Shown one piece after another: positions 16,428 to 30,556 of a stretch of 64,000 nt of DNA. Position numbers and translations under genes: made by a program. The DNA is from Prosthecobacter fusiformis (GTDB taxonomy: Bacteria; Verrucomicrobiota; Verrucomicrobiia; Verrucomicrobiales; Verrucomicrobiaceae). Within the stretch, counting starts at the first letter, position 1. Every line of letters begins with the position of its first letter. The stretch covers positions 58,487-122,486 of the forward strand of contig NZ_SOCA01000011.1 in assembly GCF_004364345.1 (NCBI RefSeq). The letters are read 5' to 3'. Below the pieces are notes generated by a model. The model did not search any database and was not told where the DNA came from. It saw only the letters and a program-made list of their open reading frames with translations.

Positions 16428-19400
16428 ATGTCCCAGCGCACCAATTTTGGCAAAATTCATGAAGTCGCCGAGCCGCCGAATCTGATCGAGATTCAGCTCC
16501 GGTCCTATGAGGAGTTCCTTCAAAAGAACATCCTCGCCTCCAAGCGCAAGGAAGTTGGTTTGCAGGCTGTTTTCAAGGAAGTTTTTCCTATCGAGAGTTA
16601 CGATGCCAAGATGACGCTCGATTTCGTCATGTATGAAATCGGCGAGCCCAAGCTCACGGCCCTGGAAGCCATCCGTGAAGCTGAATCCTACAGCGCCCCC
16701 CTTTATGTCACCTTTGAGCTTCGTGATGAAGCCGGTGCCAAGCAGGAGCGTGTATACATGGGTGAAATCCCACTCATGACGGACCGTGGCACCTTTGTCA
16801 TCAATGGTGCTGAGCGTGTTGTCGTCAGCCAGCTTCACCGTTCCCCTGGTATTTGCTTTGAGAGCAGCCAGCACTTGAACGGCCGTTGGCTCTACGGATT
16901 CCGCATCATTCCTGACCGCGGTACCTGGCTGGAAGTCCAGTTCGATACGAACGATCTTCTTTACGTTTACCTGGACCGCCGCCGCCGTCGTCGCAAGTTC
17001 CTGGCCACCACGCTTCTTCGCGTGATCGGCTATTCCCACGACGAGGACATCCTCAAGCTGTTCTACAACATCGAAGACCTGAAGCTGAAGGAAAACCTCA
17101 GCGAAGAAGAAGTCTCCACGAAACTGCTGTTCAAGGACATCCTGGATGGTGAACTCATCGTTGCCCGTGCCTATGAGCCACTGACTGCTGGCGTTATCCG
17201 TCAGCTTATCCAGCTTGGTCACAAGAGCGTCAAGGTCATCGCTGCCTCGCAGGACGACCTCATCGTCACCTCCCTGCGTAAAGATCCGGCGAAGGATGAA
17301 GATGAAGCTCTGAAGGAAATCTACCGCCGTCTGCGCCCTGGTGATCCTCCGACCATCCCAAATGCCCGTGCTCTGGTAAAGCGTCTGTTCTTCGATCCGA
17401 AGCGCTATGACCTTACCCGCGTCGGCCGTTACAAGATCAATCAGAAGCTGACTCTGAAGACAGATTCAGACATGCGCATTCTGGACCCGAATGACGTGAT
17501 CAGCGCCATGAGCTACCTCTTCAAGCTGCGCGCTGGTGAAGGTCTTCTGGACGATATTGACCACCTGGGCAGCCGCCGTGTGCGTGCCGTGGGTGAATTG
17601 CTGGCTAACCAGTGCCGTGTGGGCCTTGCCCGCACGGAGCGTCTGGTGAAAGAGCGTATGACCTTGTTTGACGTGAGCATGGACACCATGACTCCGGCTA
17701 AGCTGATCAATCCCAAAGCGCTCAGCGCTGTGGTGCGTGACTTCTTCGGCCGCAGCCAGTTGAGCCAGTTCATGGACCAGATCAATCCTCTGGCCGAGCT
17801 GACCCACAAGCGCCGTCTATCTGCCCTTGGGCCTGGCGGTCTGAACCGTGACCGCGCTGGTTTCGAAGTTCGCGACGTGCATCCTTCTCACTACGGCCGT
17901 ATCTGCCCGATTGAGACACCGGAAGGTCCGAACATCGGTCTGATCAACTCCCTGGGTTCCTATGCCCGCATCAATGAATTCGGTTTCATCGAGACTCCTT
18001 ACCGCCCCGTTAAAGACGGCGTGGTGGCAGACAAGATCGAATACCTCACGGCTGATCAGGAAGAGAACCACTTCATCGCCCAGGCTAACAACCGTCTGGA
18101 TGACAAGAGCCACTTCACGGCCGCCAAGGTGACCGTGCGTTATCGTGGTGACTTCCTGGAAGTCGAGCCGAACAAGCCGACGCTGATGGATGTGTCTCCA
18201 AAGCAGCTCGTCTCCATTGCTGCCAACTTGATTCCTTTCCTGGAACACGATGACGCCAACCGTGCGTTGATGGGCTCGAACATGCAGCGCCAGGGCGTGC
18301 CGCTTCTGGAAGCTGAGGCACCCCTCGTGGGCACCGGTATGGAGGGCAAGGCTGCCCGTGACTCTCGTGCGGTGATCGTTTCTGATTCCAACGGTGTCGT
18401 CGCATCCGCGACGGCTGACATCATCATCATTAGCAAAGACGGCAACCTGCCTGTCAGCGATAAACAGTTCTTGGCTGATCCGATGAAGTCCGTGCAGACG
18501 GATACGGAGAAGGGGATCTTTGTTTACCCGCTGCGTAAGTTCGGCCGCTCTAACGCTGGCACTTGTATCAACCAGCGCCCGCTGGTGAAGCGTGGACAGA
18601 AAATTAAAAAGGGTGACGTGCTCGCTGACGGTCCTTGTACCGACAATGGTGAACTGGCCCTGGGCAAGAACATGCTCGTCGCGTTCATGCCTTGGAACGG
18701 TTATAACTTCGAAGATGCCATCGTCATCAGCCGTCGTGTGGTGAAAGAGGACATCTATACCTCCATCCACATTGAAGACTTCGACGTCATCGCCCGTGAT
18801 ACAAAACTTGGGCCTGAAGAAATCACCCGTGACATTCCTAACGTCGGTGATGAAGCGCTGAAGAACCTGGACCAGGACGGCGTCGTCCGCGTGGGTGCTG
18901 AAGTGAAGCCTGGCGATATCCTCGTCGGCAAGATCACTCCGAAATCTGAAACGGAGCTGGCTCCTGAAGAGCGCCTCCTGCGCGCCATCTTCGGTGAAAA
19001 AGCGGCGGACGTGAAGGACACTTCCCTGCGCGTGCCTTCGGGTTGCACCGGCATCGTGATGGACGTCAAGCTGGCCCAGCGTGGTGGCGTCAACGGTGCG
19101 GACAAGGAGAAGCTTTCTCCTGCCGAAGCCAAGAAGCAGATCAAGCAGATCGAAGAAGACTATCGCGCCAAGAAGGAAGACCTGACCGAGCAGCTCACTG
19201 AGAAGCTCAGCGACATCCTTCTGAACGAGAAGATCCCTCTGGACGTGGTCAACGGCCAGACCGGTGAAATCATCCTCGGCGCTAACAAGAAGATCACCAA
19301 GACCCTGCTTCGCAAGCTCGCTGAGAGCTACGATTCCGTGGAAATCGATCCGAGCCCGATCCGTAACAAAATCTTCGACATCATTCAGACCTTCGAACAG

Positions 19401-20282
19401 AAGTTCGCCGATGCTGACATGGAACGTGAGCGTAACCTGGACCGCATCGAAACCAGCGAAGACGGAGCCGCTGACGGCGTCGTCAAGCAGGTCCGCGTGT
19501 TCGTCGCCAGCAAGCGTAAGCTTTCTGTGGGTGACAAGATGGCCGGTCGCCACGGTAACAAGGGGATCGTCGCCACGATCGTGCCGGAAGAGGACATGCC
19601 TTATCTGGAAAACGGAACTCCGGTGGACATCGTGCTGAACCCTCTTGGGGTGCCTTCACGAATGAACGTCGGACAGGTGCTTGAAACCCACCTTGGCCTC
19701 GCGGCTAAGGCTCTGGGCATGACTATTGCCACACCCGTTTTCGACGGTATTCCTGAGACCAAGATCATGGAATACATCCAGGACGCCAAGAAGGTGCCAG
19801 GGTATGAATGGATGGGCCTGAACGGTAAGTCGAAACTCTTCGACGGACGCACAGGTGACTCCTTCTACCTCGACGTCGTGGTGGGTTACATTTACATGCT
19901 GAAGCTGGGACACCTTGTTGCTGACAAGATCCACGCCCGTGCTGTCGGCCCATACTCTCTGGTGACCCAGCAGCCTCTGGGCGGCAAGGCCCAGTATGGT
20001 GGCCAGCGTTTCGGGGAAATGGAAGTTTGGGCTCTTGAGGCCTACGGTGCCGCTTACACGCTTCAGGAACTCCTGACAGTGAAGTCGGATGACGTGCAGG
20101 GCCGCACACGAATCTATGAACAGATCGTCAAAGGCGATAACGCGCTGGAGGCTGGTACACCTGAGTCCTTCAACGTGCTGATCAAGGAAATGCAGTCCTT
20201 GGGTCTGGATGTGCGGGTCCACAAGCGTGCCTCCATGGACGCTGATGTGGAAGCCATCGAGCGTTTCACCGCCGGTGCGTAA
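16428..20282 (+). CDS. rpoB: DNA-directed RNA polymerase beta subunit
   Basis: 1284 residues from MSQRTNFGKIHEVAEPPNLI, where family members start; 27 upstream in-frame codons are not conserved in character. Diagnostic blocks: DRGTFVINGAERVVVSQLHR, LSQFMDQINPLAELTHKRRL (rifampicin region), CPIETPEGPNIGLI, VSRRVVKEDIYTSIHIE-like motifs, GDKMAGRHGNKGIV and C-terminal GGKAQYGGQRFGEMEVWALE. It forms the catalytic centre of RNA polymerase with beta'. Confidence 0.98.
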   Translation: MSQRTNFGKIHEVAEPPNLIEIQLRSYEEFLQKNILASKRKEVGLQAVFKEVFPIESYDAKMTLDFVMYEIGEPKLTALEAIREAESYSAPLYVTFELRDEAGAKQERVYMGEIPLMTDRGTFVINGAERVVVSQLHRSPGICFESSQHLNGRWLYGFRIIPDRGTWLEVQFDTNDLLYVYLDRRRRRRKFLATTLLRVIGYSHDEDILKLFYNIEDLKLKENLSEEEVSTKLLFKDILDGELIVARAYEPLTAGVIRQLIQLGHKSVKVIAASQDDLIVTSLRKDPAKDEDEALKEIYRRLRPGDPPTIPNARALVKRLFFDPKRYDLTRVGRYKINQKLTLKTDSDMRILDPNDVISAMSYLFKLRAGEGLLDDIDHLGSRRVRAVGELLANQCRVGLARTERLVKERMTLFDVSMDTMTPAKLINPKALSAVVRDFFGRSQLSQFMDQINPLAELTHKRRLSALGPGGLNRDRAGFEVRDVHPSHYGRICPIETPEGPNIGLINSLGSYARINEFGFIETPYRPVKDGVVADKIEYLTADQEENHFIAQANNRLDDKSHFTAAKVTVRYRGDFLEVEPNKPTLMDVSPKQLVSIAANLIPFLEHDDANRALMGSNMQRQGVPLLEAEAPLVGTGMEGKAARDSRAVIVSDSNGVVASATADIIIISKDGNLPVSDKQFLADPMKSVQTDTEKGIFVYPLRKFGRSNAGTCINQRPLVKRGQKIKKGDVLADGPCTDNGELALGKNMLVAFMPWNGYNFEDAIVISRRVVKEDIYTSIHIEDFDVIARDTKLGPEEITRDIPNVGDEALKNLDQDGVVRVGAEVKPGDILVGKITPKSETELAPEERLLRAIFGEKAADVKDTSLRVPSGCTGIVMDVKLAQRGGVNGADKEKLSPAEAKKQIKQIEEDYRAKKEDLTEQLTEKLSDILLNEKIPLDVVNGQTGEIILGANKKITKTLLRKLAESYDSVEIDPSPIRNKIFDIIQTFEQKFADADMERERNLDRIETSEDGAADGVVKQVRVFVASKRKLSVGDKMAGRHGNKGIVATIVPEEDMPYLENGTPVDIVLNPLGVPSRMNVGQVLETHLGLAAKALGMTIATPVFDGIPETKIMEYIQDAKKVPGYEWMGLNGKSKLFDGRTGDSFYLDVVVGYIYMLKLGHLVADKIHARAVGPYSLVTQQPLGGKAQYGGQRFGEMEVWALEAYGAAYTLQELLTVKSDDVQGRTRIYEQIVKGDNALEAGTPESFNVLIKEMQSLGLDVRVHKRASMDADVEAIERFTAGA

Positions 20283-20330
20283 TCAACCCTGAACCAAGCC
20301 AAAAAACCTTTAACGCATCAAATAACGACT

Positions 20331-24479
<4,149 letters not shown>

Positions 24480-24492
24480 CAACCCCTCACTC

Positions 24493-24537
24493 AAAACCCC
24501 TGCCCGGACACTTGTCTCGGCAGGGGTTTTCTTTTTT
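24493..24537 (+). terminator. Intrinsic terminator of the rpoBC operon
   Basis: AAAACCCCTGCC (24493-24504) and GGCAGGGGTTTT (24519-24530) form a perfect 12-bp stem with a 14-base loop, followed by cttttttg. It lies 14 bp after the rpoC stop. Confidence 0.93.
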
Positions 24538-24604
24538 GGGGAAGAGGTTTGTGGCTTGGACTGTCGGCCTTCTTCTGGTCTTTTGAAACGTGGGGTGCTA
24601 GAGA

Positions 24605-24967
24605 TTACTGGGAGTCTGAGCGTAAGGTCTCGCGCAGCTTTTTAGGCAGACCAGAGACGACGAGCTGGTAGGAGTGCCCGATAAGCTCTTTGACCAGTTT
24701 AGTGGGCAGGCTGCTTTCGAGGATGAGGGTATTCCAATGGCGTTTGTTCATGTGATAGCCGGGTTGGATGTCCTCGTATCGGTCACGCAATTCGATGGCA
24801 CGCTCAGGATCGCACTTCAGATTGGCTGATGGCGGATACTCATCGGGGGTGGTGAGGGCAAACATCTTGCCGGCCACTTTATAGACGAGCACGTCTGGGC
24901 CGAAGGGGGTGGTTTCTTCCACCTGGGGGAGGGAAAGGCAGTGGGCGCAGAAATCAGCGAGGGTCAT
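24605..24967 (-). CDS. MmcQ/YjbR family protein
   Basis: 120 residues from the ATG at 24967; the frame is open 39 codons further, but MTLADFCAHCLSLPQVEETTPFG is the usual N-terminus. Family features: VYKVAGKMFALT, the LKCDPERAIELRDRY strand-helix, and PGYHMNKRHWNTLILE with the conserved H-M-N-K-x-H-W. These are small CyaY-like-fold proteins, annotated as DNA-binding, whose role is poorly known. It stands alone between rpoC and a divergent secreted propeller gene. Confidence 0.85.
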   Translation of the reverse strand: MTLADFCAHCLSLPQVEETTPFGPDVLVYKVAGKMFALTTPDEYPPSANLKCDPERAIELRDRYEDIQPGYHMNKRHWNTLILESSLPTKLVKELIGHSYQLVVSGLPKKLRETLRSDSQ

Positions 24968-25101
24968 GACGGCAGTGAGCCTAAAATGGAGGCACTGGGA
25001 GAATGTGCCAGCGGATTGAGGAGCCAGAGGCAGGGTGGGAGCCGATACATTCAAAACCGCTTTTGATTGAACCGCCTGTTTCAAACCGATACTGTCTGAC
25101 T

Positions 25102-26328
25102 ATGCGTTACGTTTTGTTCCTCCTCCTCGCCACGAGTCTTCAGGCTGAGAACTGGCCGCAGTGGCGGGGGCCGCAGATGGATGGCCGCAGCCGAGACCGT
25201 GGATTTCCCCTGGAGCTGACGGAGAAAACGCTGGCCTGGAAAACGGAACTGCCGGGGGAGGGTCATGCTTCTCCGATTGTCTGGGGGGAACGCATCTATA
25301 CGGTGGCGTCCCTGCCGGAGGAGCAGACGCGGGTGATCCTGTGCCTGGACCGGAGCAGCGGTAAGCTGCTGTGGCAGAAGCCAGTGCTGACGACGGTACT
25401 GGAGGGGAAACACCGGCTCAACAGCCATGCCTCCAGCACACCTGCTACGGATGGGGAGAGGATTTTCACGGCTTTTTTGGATCAAACGGAAGTGGTGGTC
25501 AGCGCCCATGATTTCTCTGGAAAGCAGGTATGGCAGGTGCGGCCTGGCCCCTTCGCCAGCAAGCACGGCTTCTGCTCCAGTCCGATCCTGTTTGAGGACA
25601 AGGTGATCGTGAATTGTGACCATGACGGCCCTGGTTACATGGTGGCGTTTTCCAGGACAGATGGCCGGGAGCTGTGGCGTATCCAGCGGCCTAACCAGAC
25701 GCGTAGTTACTGCGTGCCGCTGATCCGTGAGATGGCAGGCCGCACGCAGATGGTGCTGACGGGAAGCAAGTGTGTGACAAGCTATGATCCACGTGACGGA
25801 CGGCTGCTGTGGATGATGGACGGGCCGACTGAGCAATTCGTGGCATCGCCGGTTTATGATGAAAAGTCTGGTCTGCTACTGCTTAGCGGTGGCTTTCCTG
25901 AGCATCATATCTTGGCCATCAGGCCGGACGGTTTTGGGGATGTGACTTATACCCACATCGAGTGGCGCACGAACAAGGGGGTGGCTTATGTGCCGAGTCC
26001 TTTGTGTGAGGATGGCTGGTTCTTGGTGGTGAGTGATTCAGGTATCGGTCATTGCTTTGAGGCGAAGACGGGAGAGATCGCCTGGGAGGAGCGGATGAAG
26101 GAGCACCATGCGTCTCTGGTGAGCGCGGAGGGATGTGTGTACTTTGTGAATGATTTCGGCACGCTGCGCAGCATCAAGCCGGGGAAAAAGTATGATCTGC
26201 TGGCGGAGAGCGAGCTGGACGAAAAGGTCTTTTCTTCTCCGGCTTTGAGTGAAGGGCAGATCTTTATCCGAGGCAGCAAGCATCTGTTTTGCGTGGGCAA
26301 AAGGACGGCGCAGACGGTGGCGCGGTGA
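25102..26328 (+). CDS. Secreted PQQ-like beta-propeller protein (BamB-like repeat family)
   Basis: 408 residues from MRYVLFLLLATSLQAENWPQWRGP; the first ~16 residues are a signal peptide. NWPQWRGPQMDGRS is the standard opening of the large family of secreted PQQ-like propellers in Planctomycetes and Verrucomicrobia. Propeller-blade patterns such as LCLDRSSGKLLWQKP, DGRELWRI and DPRDGRLLWMM repeat through the protein. No catalytic domain is seen, so binding or scaffolding outside the cytoplasm is likely. The stop codon is followed after two bases by a long heptanucleotide tandem repeat. Confidence 0.8.
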   Translation: MRYVLFLLLATSLQAENWPQWRGPQMDGRSRDRGFPLELTEKTLAWKTELPGEGHASPIVWGERIYTVASLPEEQTRVILCLDRSSGKLLWQKPVLTTVLEGKHRLNSHASSTPATDGERIFTAFLDQTEVVVSAHDFSGKQVWQVRPGPFASKHGFCSSPILFEDKVIVNCDHDGPGYMVAFSRTDGRELWRIQRPNQTRSYCVPLIREMAGRTQMVLTGSKCVTSYDPRDGRLLWMMDGPTEQFVASPVYDEKSGLLLLSGGFPEHHILAIRPDGFGDVTYTHIEWRTNKGVAYVPSPLCEDGWFLVVSDSGIGHCFEAKTGEIAWEERMKEHHASLVSAEGCVYFVNDFGTLRSIKPGKKYDLLAESELDEKVFSSPALSEGQIFIRGSKHLFCVGKRTAQTVAR

Positions 26329-26329
26329 G

Positions 26330-26462
<133 letters not shown>

Positions 26463-26505
26463 TGGGCGCGGGAGGAGTGGGGGCTATAGAGCTCACGACT
26501 GGATA

Positions 26506-26540
26506 ACAAAAAGCCGCGCAGGGCGGACCCGGCGCGGCTT
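26506..26540 (-). terminator. Intrinsic terminator downstream of metK
   Basis: On the minus strand AAGCCGCGC (26540-26532) and GCGCGGCTT (26519-26511) pair over 9 bp and run directly into a T5 tract (26510-26506). It lies 36 bp beyond the metK stop. The A-rich 5' side could let it also act on the plus strand, but no T-run follows there. Confidence 0.85.
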
Positions 26541-26575
26541 GATGTGAGGGGTATTAGCCTAACTGGAAGTGTGTT

Positions 26576-27796
26576 TTACTTCGCGGCTTTCTTGAGGGCC
26601 TCTGCCTTGCTGGTGACTTCCCAGGTGAGGTCTGGGTCGTCGATCTTGCCAAAGTGACCGTAGTTGGTGGACTTGGAATAGATGGGGCGGAGGAGGTCGA
26701 GCTGCTTGACGATGTCAGCAGGCTTGAAGGAGAAGGTCTTCAGGACGGCGTCCAGGATGGCGTCATCGCTGATGGTGCCGGTGCCGAAGCTGTCGATGTG
26801 CACGCTGACTGGCAGCGGGTGACCGATGGCGTAGGCGAACTGGATTTCGCACTTGGAGGCGAGACCTGCGGCGACGACGTTTTTGGCGACCCAGCGGCCC
26901 ATGTAGGCGGCGCTGCGGTCCACTTTGGACGGGTCTTTGCCGGAGAAAGCACCACCGCCGTGACGGCCCATGCCGCCGTAGGTGTCTACGATGATCTTGC
27001 GTCCTGTGAGGCCGCTGTCCCCTTGTGGACCACCGACGACGAACTTGCCGGTCGGGTTGATGAGGTATTCGGTGTCCTTGGTCAGCATGCCCTTTGGAAG
27101 GACCTTCTTGATGACCTGCTCAATACAGAATTTTTCGATCTCGGCGTGCTCGACGCTGGCGGCGTGCTGGGTAGAGATGACGACGTTGACGATGCGGGTC
27201 GGGCGGCCGTCCACATATTCCACGGAGACCTGGCTCTTGGCGTCGGGGCGGAGCCACTTGGCGGCTTTACCTGCCTTGCGGATCTTGGTCAGCTCACGGC
27301 CCAGGCGGTGGGCATACATGATGGGAGCAGGCATGAGCTCCTCGGTTTCATCACACGCGTAACCGAACATGATGCCCTGGTCGCCAGCGCCCTGCTCGGA
27401 GTGCTTCTTGCCTTCGGCAGCCTTTTCATCCACACCCTGGGCGATGTCCGGGCTCTGGATGGTGAGGTAGTTGTTGATGAAGATCTGGTCGGCATGGAAG
27501 ATGTCGTCATCATTGGTATAACCAATGCCACGGACTGCATCACGGATGACTTTGCCAACGTTTATCACTTCATCGATGGGCTTGGTGGTGCCTTTCTTTT
27601 TGTCCTGGAGCTTGGGGATGGTGATCTCTCCACCGACGACGACGATGTTGCTCTTGGCGAAGGTTTCGCAGGCCACACGGCTCTTCGGGTCCACGGTGAG
27701 GCAGGCGTCGAGAATGGCATCGGAAATGGTATCGCAGACTTTGTCTGGATGGCCTTCGCCGACGGACTCAGAAGAGAAAATGTAAGAGCGTGACAT
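26576..27796 (-). CDS. metK: S-adenosylmethionine synthase
   Basis: 406 residues. Methionine and ATP are joined to give SAM. Signature blocks: [19 protein letters not shown] near the N-terminus, [40 protein letters not shown], and the P-loop-like [19 protein letters not shown]. Length is slightly above the ~385-residue norm. No known SAM riboswitch was recognised in the 109-bp gap upstream. Confidence 0.97.
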   Translation of the reverse strand: MSRSYIFSSESVGEGHPDKVCDTISDAILDACLTVDPKSRVACETFAKSNIVVVGGEITIPKLQDKKKGTTKPIDEVINVGKVIRDAVRGIGYTNDDDIFHADQIFINNYLTIQSPDIAQGVDEKAAEGKKHSEQGAGDQGIMFGYACDETEELMPAPIMYAHRLGRELTKIRKAGKAAKWLRPDAKSQVSVEYVDGRPTRIVNVVISTQHAASVEHAEIEKFCIEQVIKKVLPKGMLTKDTEYLINPTGKFVVGGPQGDSGLTGRKIIVDTYGGMGRHGGGAFSGKDPSKVDRSAAYMGRWVAKNVVAAGLASKCEIQFAYAIGHPLPVSVHIDSFGTGTISDDAILDAVLKTFSFKPADIVKQLDLLRPIYSKSTNYGHFGKIDDPDLTWEVTSKAEALKKAAK

Positions 27797-27905
27797 GGTG
27801 CTTTATTTGATTATATGGACGAATGATGATGCGTTGATGCGTCGGTATAGAGTATCGTCCCCGGCGTTGGCGTCAATGTGGAATTGAGGTCGGTGGCCAG
27901 CCCCT

Positions 27906-29330
27906 TTACTTGACCCGGATGGATCTGAAGGTCTGATCGATGGTGTCCCCGTGTATTTCCAAACCTTCCTGAGTACGCTGAGAGGTTAAGATGAGGAATT
28001 TATCACCATCCTTGCGGACATAGGTGACGAAGCTAATGCTGATTTCCAAGGCTCCCTTCATCGCGATGGCCTGGTGGTGGGTGGAGGTTACTCCCAGTGC
28101 CTCATTGGTTCTCTGAGAGGGGGCTGGGGCCCACTCAATGCTGTCATAATTTCTGCTCAACTTTGCTTTGTAGTCTTCTGTAGCGGTCGCGAAGTCGGCT
28201 TGGTCATTCAGCAGTGCATCGAAGGCAGCGATTCTGTCCGGTGATTCTGAAAAGGCTCCATGCTCTATGGTTTGCAAGCTCCAGCCAGCCGGGAAGTTGA
28301 TGGTAAAGACGGGGTCTTTATCATTGGGATAGCAGTAGGTCTGAGTCAGGCTGGGTGGCGAGAATTCTGTGAGGAGCGATAGAATCTTTTTTTGCTCATT
28401 ATCAATGGCTGCTTCAGCGGTGGCGTAGTCGCTGTAACGGCGAGAATATTGAAGACACAAGAGGCCATTGGCGTTTTTTTGAATGCGCATCAGAGCCCAC
28501 TCGACAAATGGCGGGGTGGTGCCTTCCGGGGAGGGAAGCAGGTGATCGGTGATGTAAATGCCCGTGTCTTCATCGGTTATCACCTTGGCCTTGGATTTGG
28601 GGTTGGTTGCTTGGGTGTTTTCGATGATTTTATTAGCCAATGCCAGCGGGTCATCGAATCCTTCCACTTTTTGGATGGAAAAGAGGGTCTTCCAGTCTTC
28701 CACGATTTCACCCGCAGGCAGATACTCGTGCATGCCTTGGTGGGTGAAGCGCAGAAAAAAGCTTACCTCATTGAAAGTGAAAGCCGCTTTCTCATTCTCG
28801 CTTGCAATGACATGCGCGGGCAGGGCCGGAGGTTCATCCCCGACAGAAGCGAAGATTCTATGGATGATTTTTTCGTGCAGCTCAATTTTCTCGGGGGATG
28901 AAATGAGGGAAAGTAAAAGGTGTGTTTCAGCCTTTGGATGACGAATCAGGATGAGGAATAGGAGGCTTTCACCTTCCTTGCTTTCCCCGATGCAGCGGCT
29001 AAGATTGACATCAAGGCCGTTGATGTTTCTCCAGTCACCTTCTTCGAAAGAGGTGAGTTTAAAGTCCTCCTGCGCCCAGGCTTTGGCCTCCGCCAATGCG
29101 GCTGCCGGATTATCCTTAGTGGCTTTCAAGTGGCTGAACTCTACCGCCGTCGGGTCATTCTCCACTGGAGGCACGACAAACAGGCTGCCCTTTTCCTCCG
29201 CGGACAACCAGTCATCAGGAACAGCTATATAAACGAGGGGCTTTTCTTTGGGAAAACCGATGGGTTGCTCTGCTGCAAGAAGGGAGGAAAAGATAAACGT
29301 CGTCAGACAGAGTAGCCGAGAGGTATTCAT
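27906..29330 (-). CDS. Secreted protein of unknown function with three similar domains
   Basis: 474 residues from MNTSRLLCLTTFIFSSLLAA (signal peptide); an ATG ten codons upstream is less likely. Three segments (~20-175, ~175-320 and ~320-474) each seem to follow one plan: hydrophobic strand with Phe/Pro/Trp (e.g. YIAVPDDWLSA, FTINFPAGWS), a central acidic helix, then a strand-rich region ending in a helix before S-(I/V). The pattern is reminiscent of DcrB/PsbP-like domains, but this is a by-eye impression. It is co-directional with metK, 109 bp upstream of it. Confidence 0.65.
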   Translation of the reverse strand: MNTSRLLCLTTFIFSSLLAAEQPIGFPKEKPLVYIAVPDDWLSAEEKGSLFVVPPVENDPTAVEFSHLKATKDNPAAALAEAKAWAQEDFKLTSFEEGDWRNINGLDVNLSRCIGESKEGESLLFLILIRHPKAETHLLLSLISSPEKIELHEKIIHRIFASVGDEPPALPAHVIASENEKAAFTFNEVSFFLRFTHQGMHEYLPAGEIVEDWKTLFSIQKVEGFDDPLALANKIIENTQATNPKSKAKVITDEDTGIYITDHLLPSPEGTTPPFVEWALMRIQKNANGLLCLQYSRRYSDYATAEAAIDNEQKKILSLLTEFSPPSLTQTYCYPNDKDPVFTINFPAGWSLQTIEHGAFSESPDRIAAFDALLNDQADFATATEDYKAKLSRNYDSIEWAPAPSQRTNEALGVTSTHHQAIAMKGALEISISFVTYVRKDGDKFLILTSQRTQEGLEIHGDTIDQTFRSIRVK

Positions 29331-29468
29331 TTTATAGAGGTCCACTAAAGACTTCATCACCTAAGCGAGGTAGGAATTTTTGTCTAATTTAATGGTGGTG
29401 TCTATAGGTTGTAATACGTATCGAGAGTGGTTAATCTATTATTCAATTCTTATTGATGACGTATCGTC

Positions 29469-30554
29469 TCAACCGTTTGGCTGCATTTTTTTGACAGGCT
29501 GTGGGGGACTGGATTCGAGCGCGTTGGCAGGCACGGCCTTGGGTGGGTGGAGGTCGGCCTCCATCCATTTTTCGATGATCGGCCAGAAAATCTCGCTGGG
29601 CAGTGCGAAGGTGGTGACTCGGTCCACGCGGGCGATGTTGAGGCCGATGGCGCGGCCCTGGAGGTCCAGCAGGGGGCCGCCCATGTCAGTCGGGTTCAGG
29701 GGCAGGTCATGCTGGAGGATCTCGGCAAAGTTGTCGGTGCGGATGGAGATGCCGCCATTGGCAAAGTCCTCACCATCCCAGTTTGAAAGTACTTTGGTGC
29801 GGCTGGCCAAGCGGACGTGCAGCAGGTCTTCTTTGCCCGCGCGGCGGTATTTGACGGCGATCTCCTCCCCTGGCTGGCGCTTGGAGATGATCTCATTGAC
29901 GCGGCGAAATTCACGTACGCTTTCCCCGGCCAGCTCGATCATGATGTCATCGGCTCGTAATCCGGCAGTGGCAGCGGGGCTGTCTTCAGCGACGCCGACG
30001 ATGCGGACCCCGGCTATCTCGGCAGCGGTGCGGTCATCCATACGAATGCCAATGGCTGCCCCGAATCCCTTGATGGGGCGGCGCTTGGCGCTGACGACAC
30101 CGATTTTCAAATCCGTACCCCTGGAGGGGGCGACGATCCATTGGCCAAAAGTGAGTTTTTTGGAGGAGTCAAAGCGGACGGGTGAAACCTTCTGCACGCC
30201 GATGGCCTGGGCCAGGACGACATCGTGCTTGGTATCACGGCGGATTTCGCGGATGCGGGCATTGGGACCGCTGCTATGTTCCACGGTGCAGTCTTCCAGG
30301 CGTGGCACCTCGCTGGCTTTGGTGATGAAGTAACCTTCCTCCCCCACCCAAGTGGCGGTCGCGGTGGGCTTACCCTGAGCGTTCATTAGCAGGGCCGTGC
30401 TGCGGATGACCTGGGTCTGGAGCTGGGCCAAAGGGGCCAGCGTCTGGCTGCCATTGGTCATCTCCTCTGTTTGCAGGGGTGCTTTTAGCTCTCCCCGCAC
30501 CGTATGGGTGAGGATCATCAAGGCCGCTATCCATGGGGAGGCTGGGAATTTCAT
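29469..30554 (-). CDS. Catalytically degenerate trypsin-like/PDZ protein
   Basis: 361 residues with a signal peptide. It follows the HtrA plan but lacks two of three catalytic residues. Where the His is expected (TAAHV in its neighbour), it reads YFITKASEV; the Asp survives as D111 (DTKHDVVLA); and the Ser block GDSGGPL reads TDMGGPLLD, so M291 replaces Ser. A PDZ-like domain (~165-250, GVRIVGVAEDSPAATAGLRADD) lies between the two halves of the protease fold instead of after it. It starts two bases after the stop of the active paralogue upstream. A chaperone, inhibitor or scaffold role is inferred. Confidence 0.82.
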   Translation of the reverse strand: MKFPASPWIAALMILTHTVRGELKAPLQTEEMTNGSQTLAPLAQLQTQVIRSTALLMNAQGKPTATATWVGEEGYFITKASEVPRLEDCTVEHSSGPNARIREIRRDTKHDVVLAQAIGVQKVSPVRFDSSKKLTFGQWIVAPSRGTDLKIGVVSAKRRPIKGFGAAIGIRMDDRTAAEIAGVRIVGVAEDSPAATAGLRADDIMIELAGESVREFRRVNEIISKRQPGEEIAVKYRRAGKEDLLHVRLASRTKVLSNWDGEDFANGGISIRTDNFAEILQHDLPLNPTDMGGPLLDLQGRAIGLNIARVDRVTTFALPSEIFWPIIEKWMEADLHPPKAVPANALESSPPQPVKKMQPNG

Positions 30555-30556
30555 GA

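Noticed and set aside
17817-19553. Long antisense frame opposite rpoB (578 codons), with similar frames opposite rpoC, tuf and pnp
   Set aside because: A known by-product of biased codon use in highly expressed GC-rich genes; the sense genes are certain.
27797-27905. SAM riboswitch upstream of metK
   Set aside because: Looked for SAM-I, SAM-II and SAM/SAH-like features by eye and recognised none; the gap is short.
29380-30333. 317-codon plus-strand frame
   Set aside because: Antisense to the degenerate HtrA-like gene and rich in Ser/Arg; shadow.
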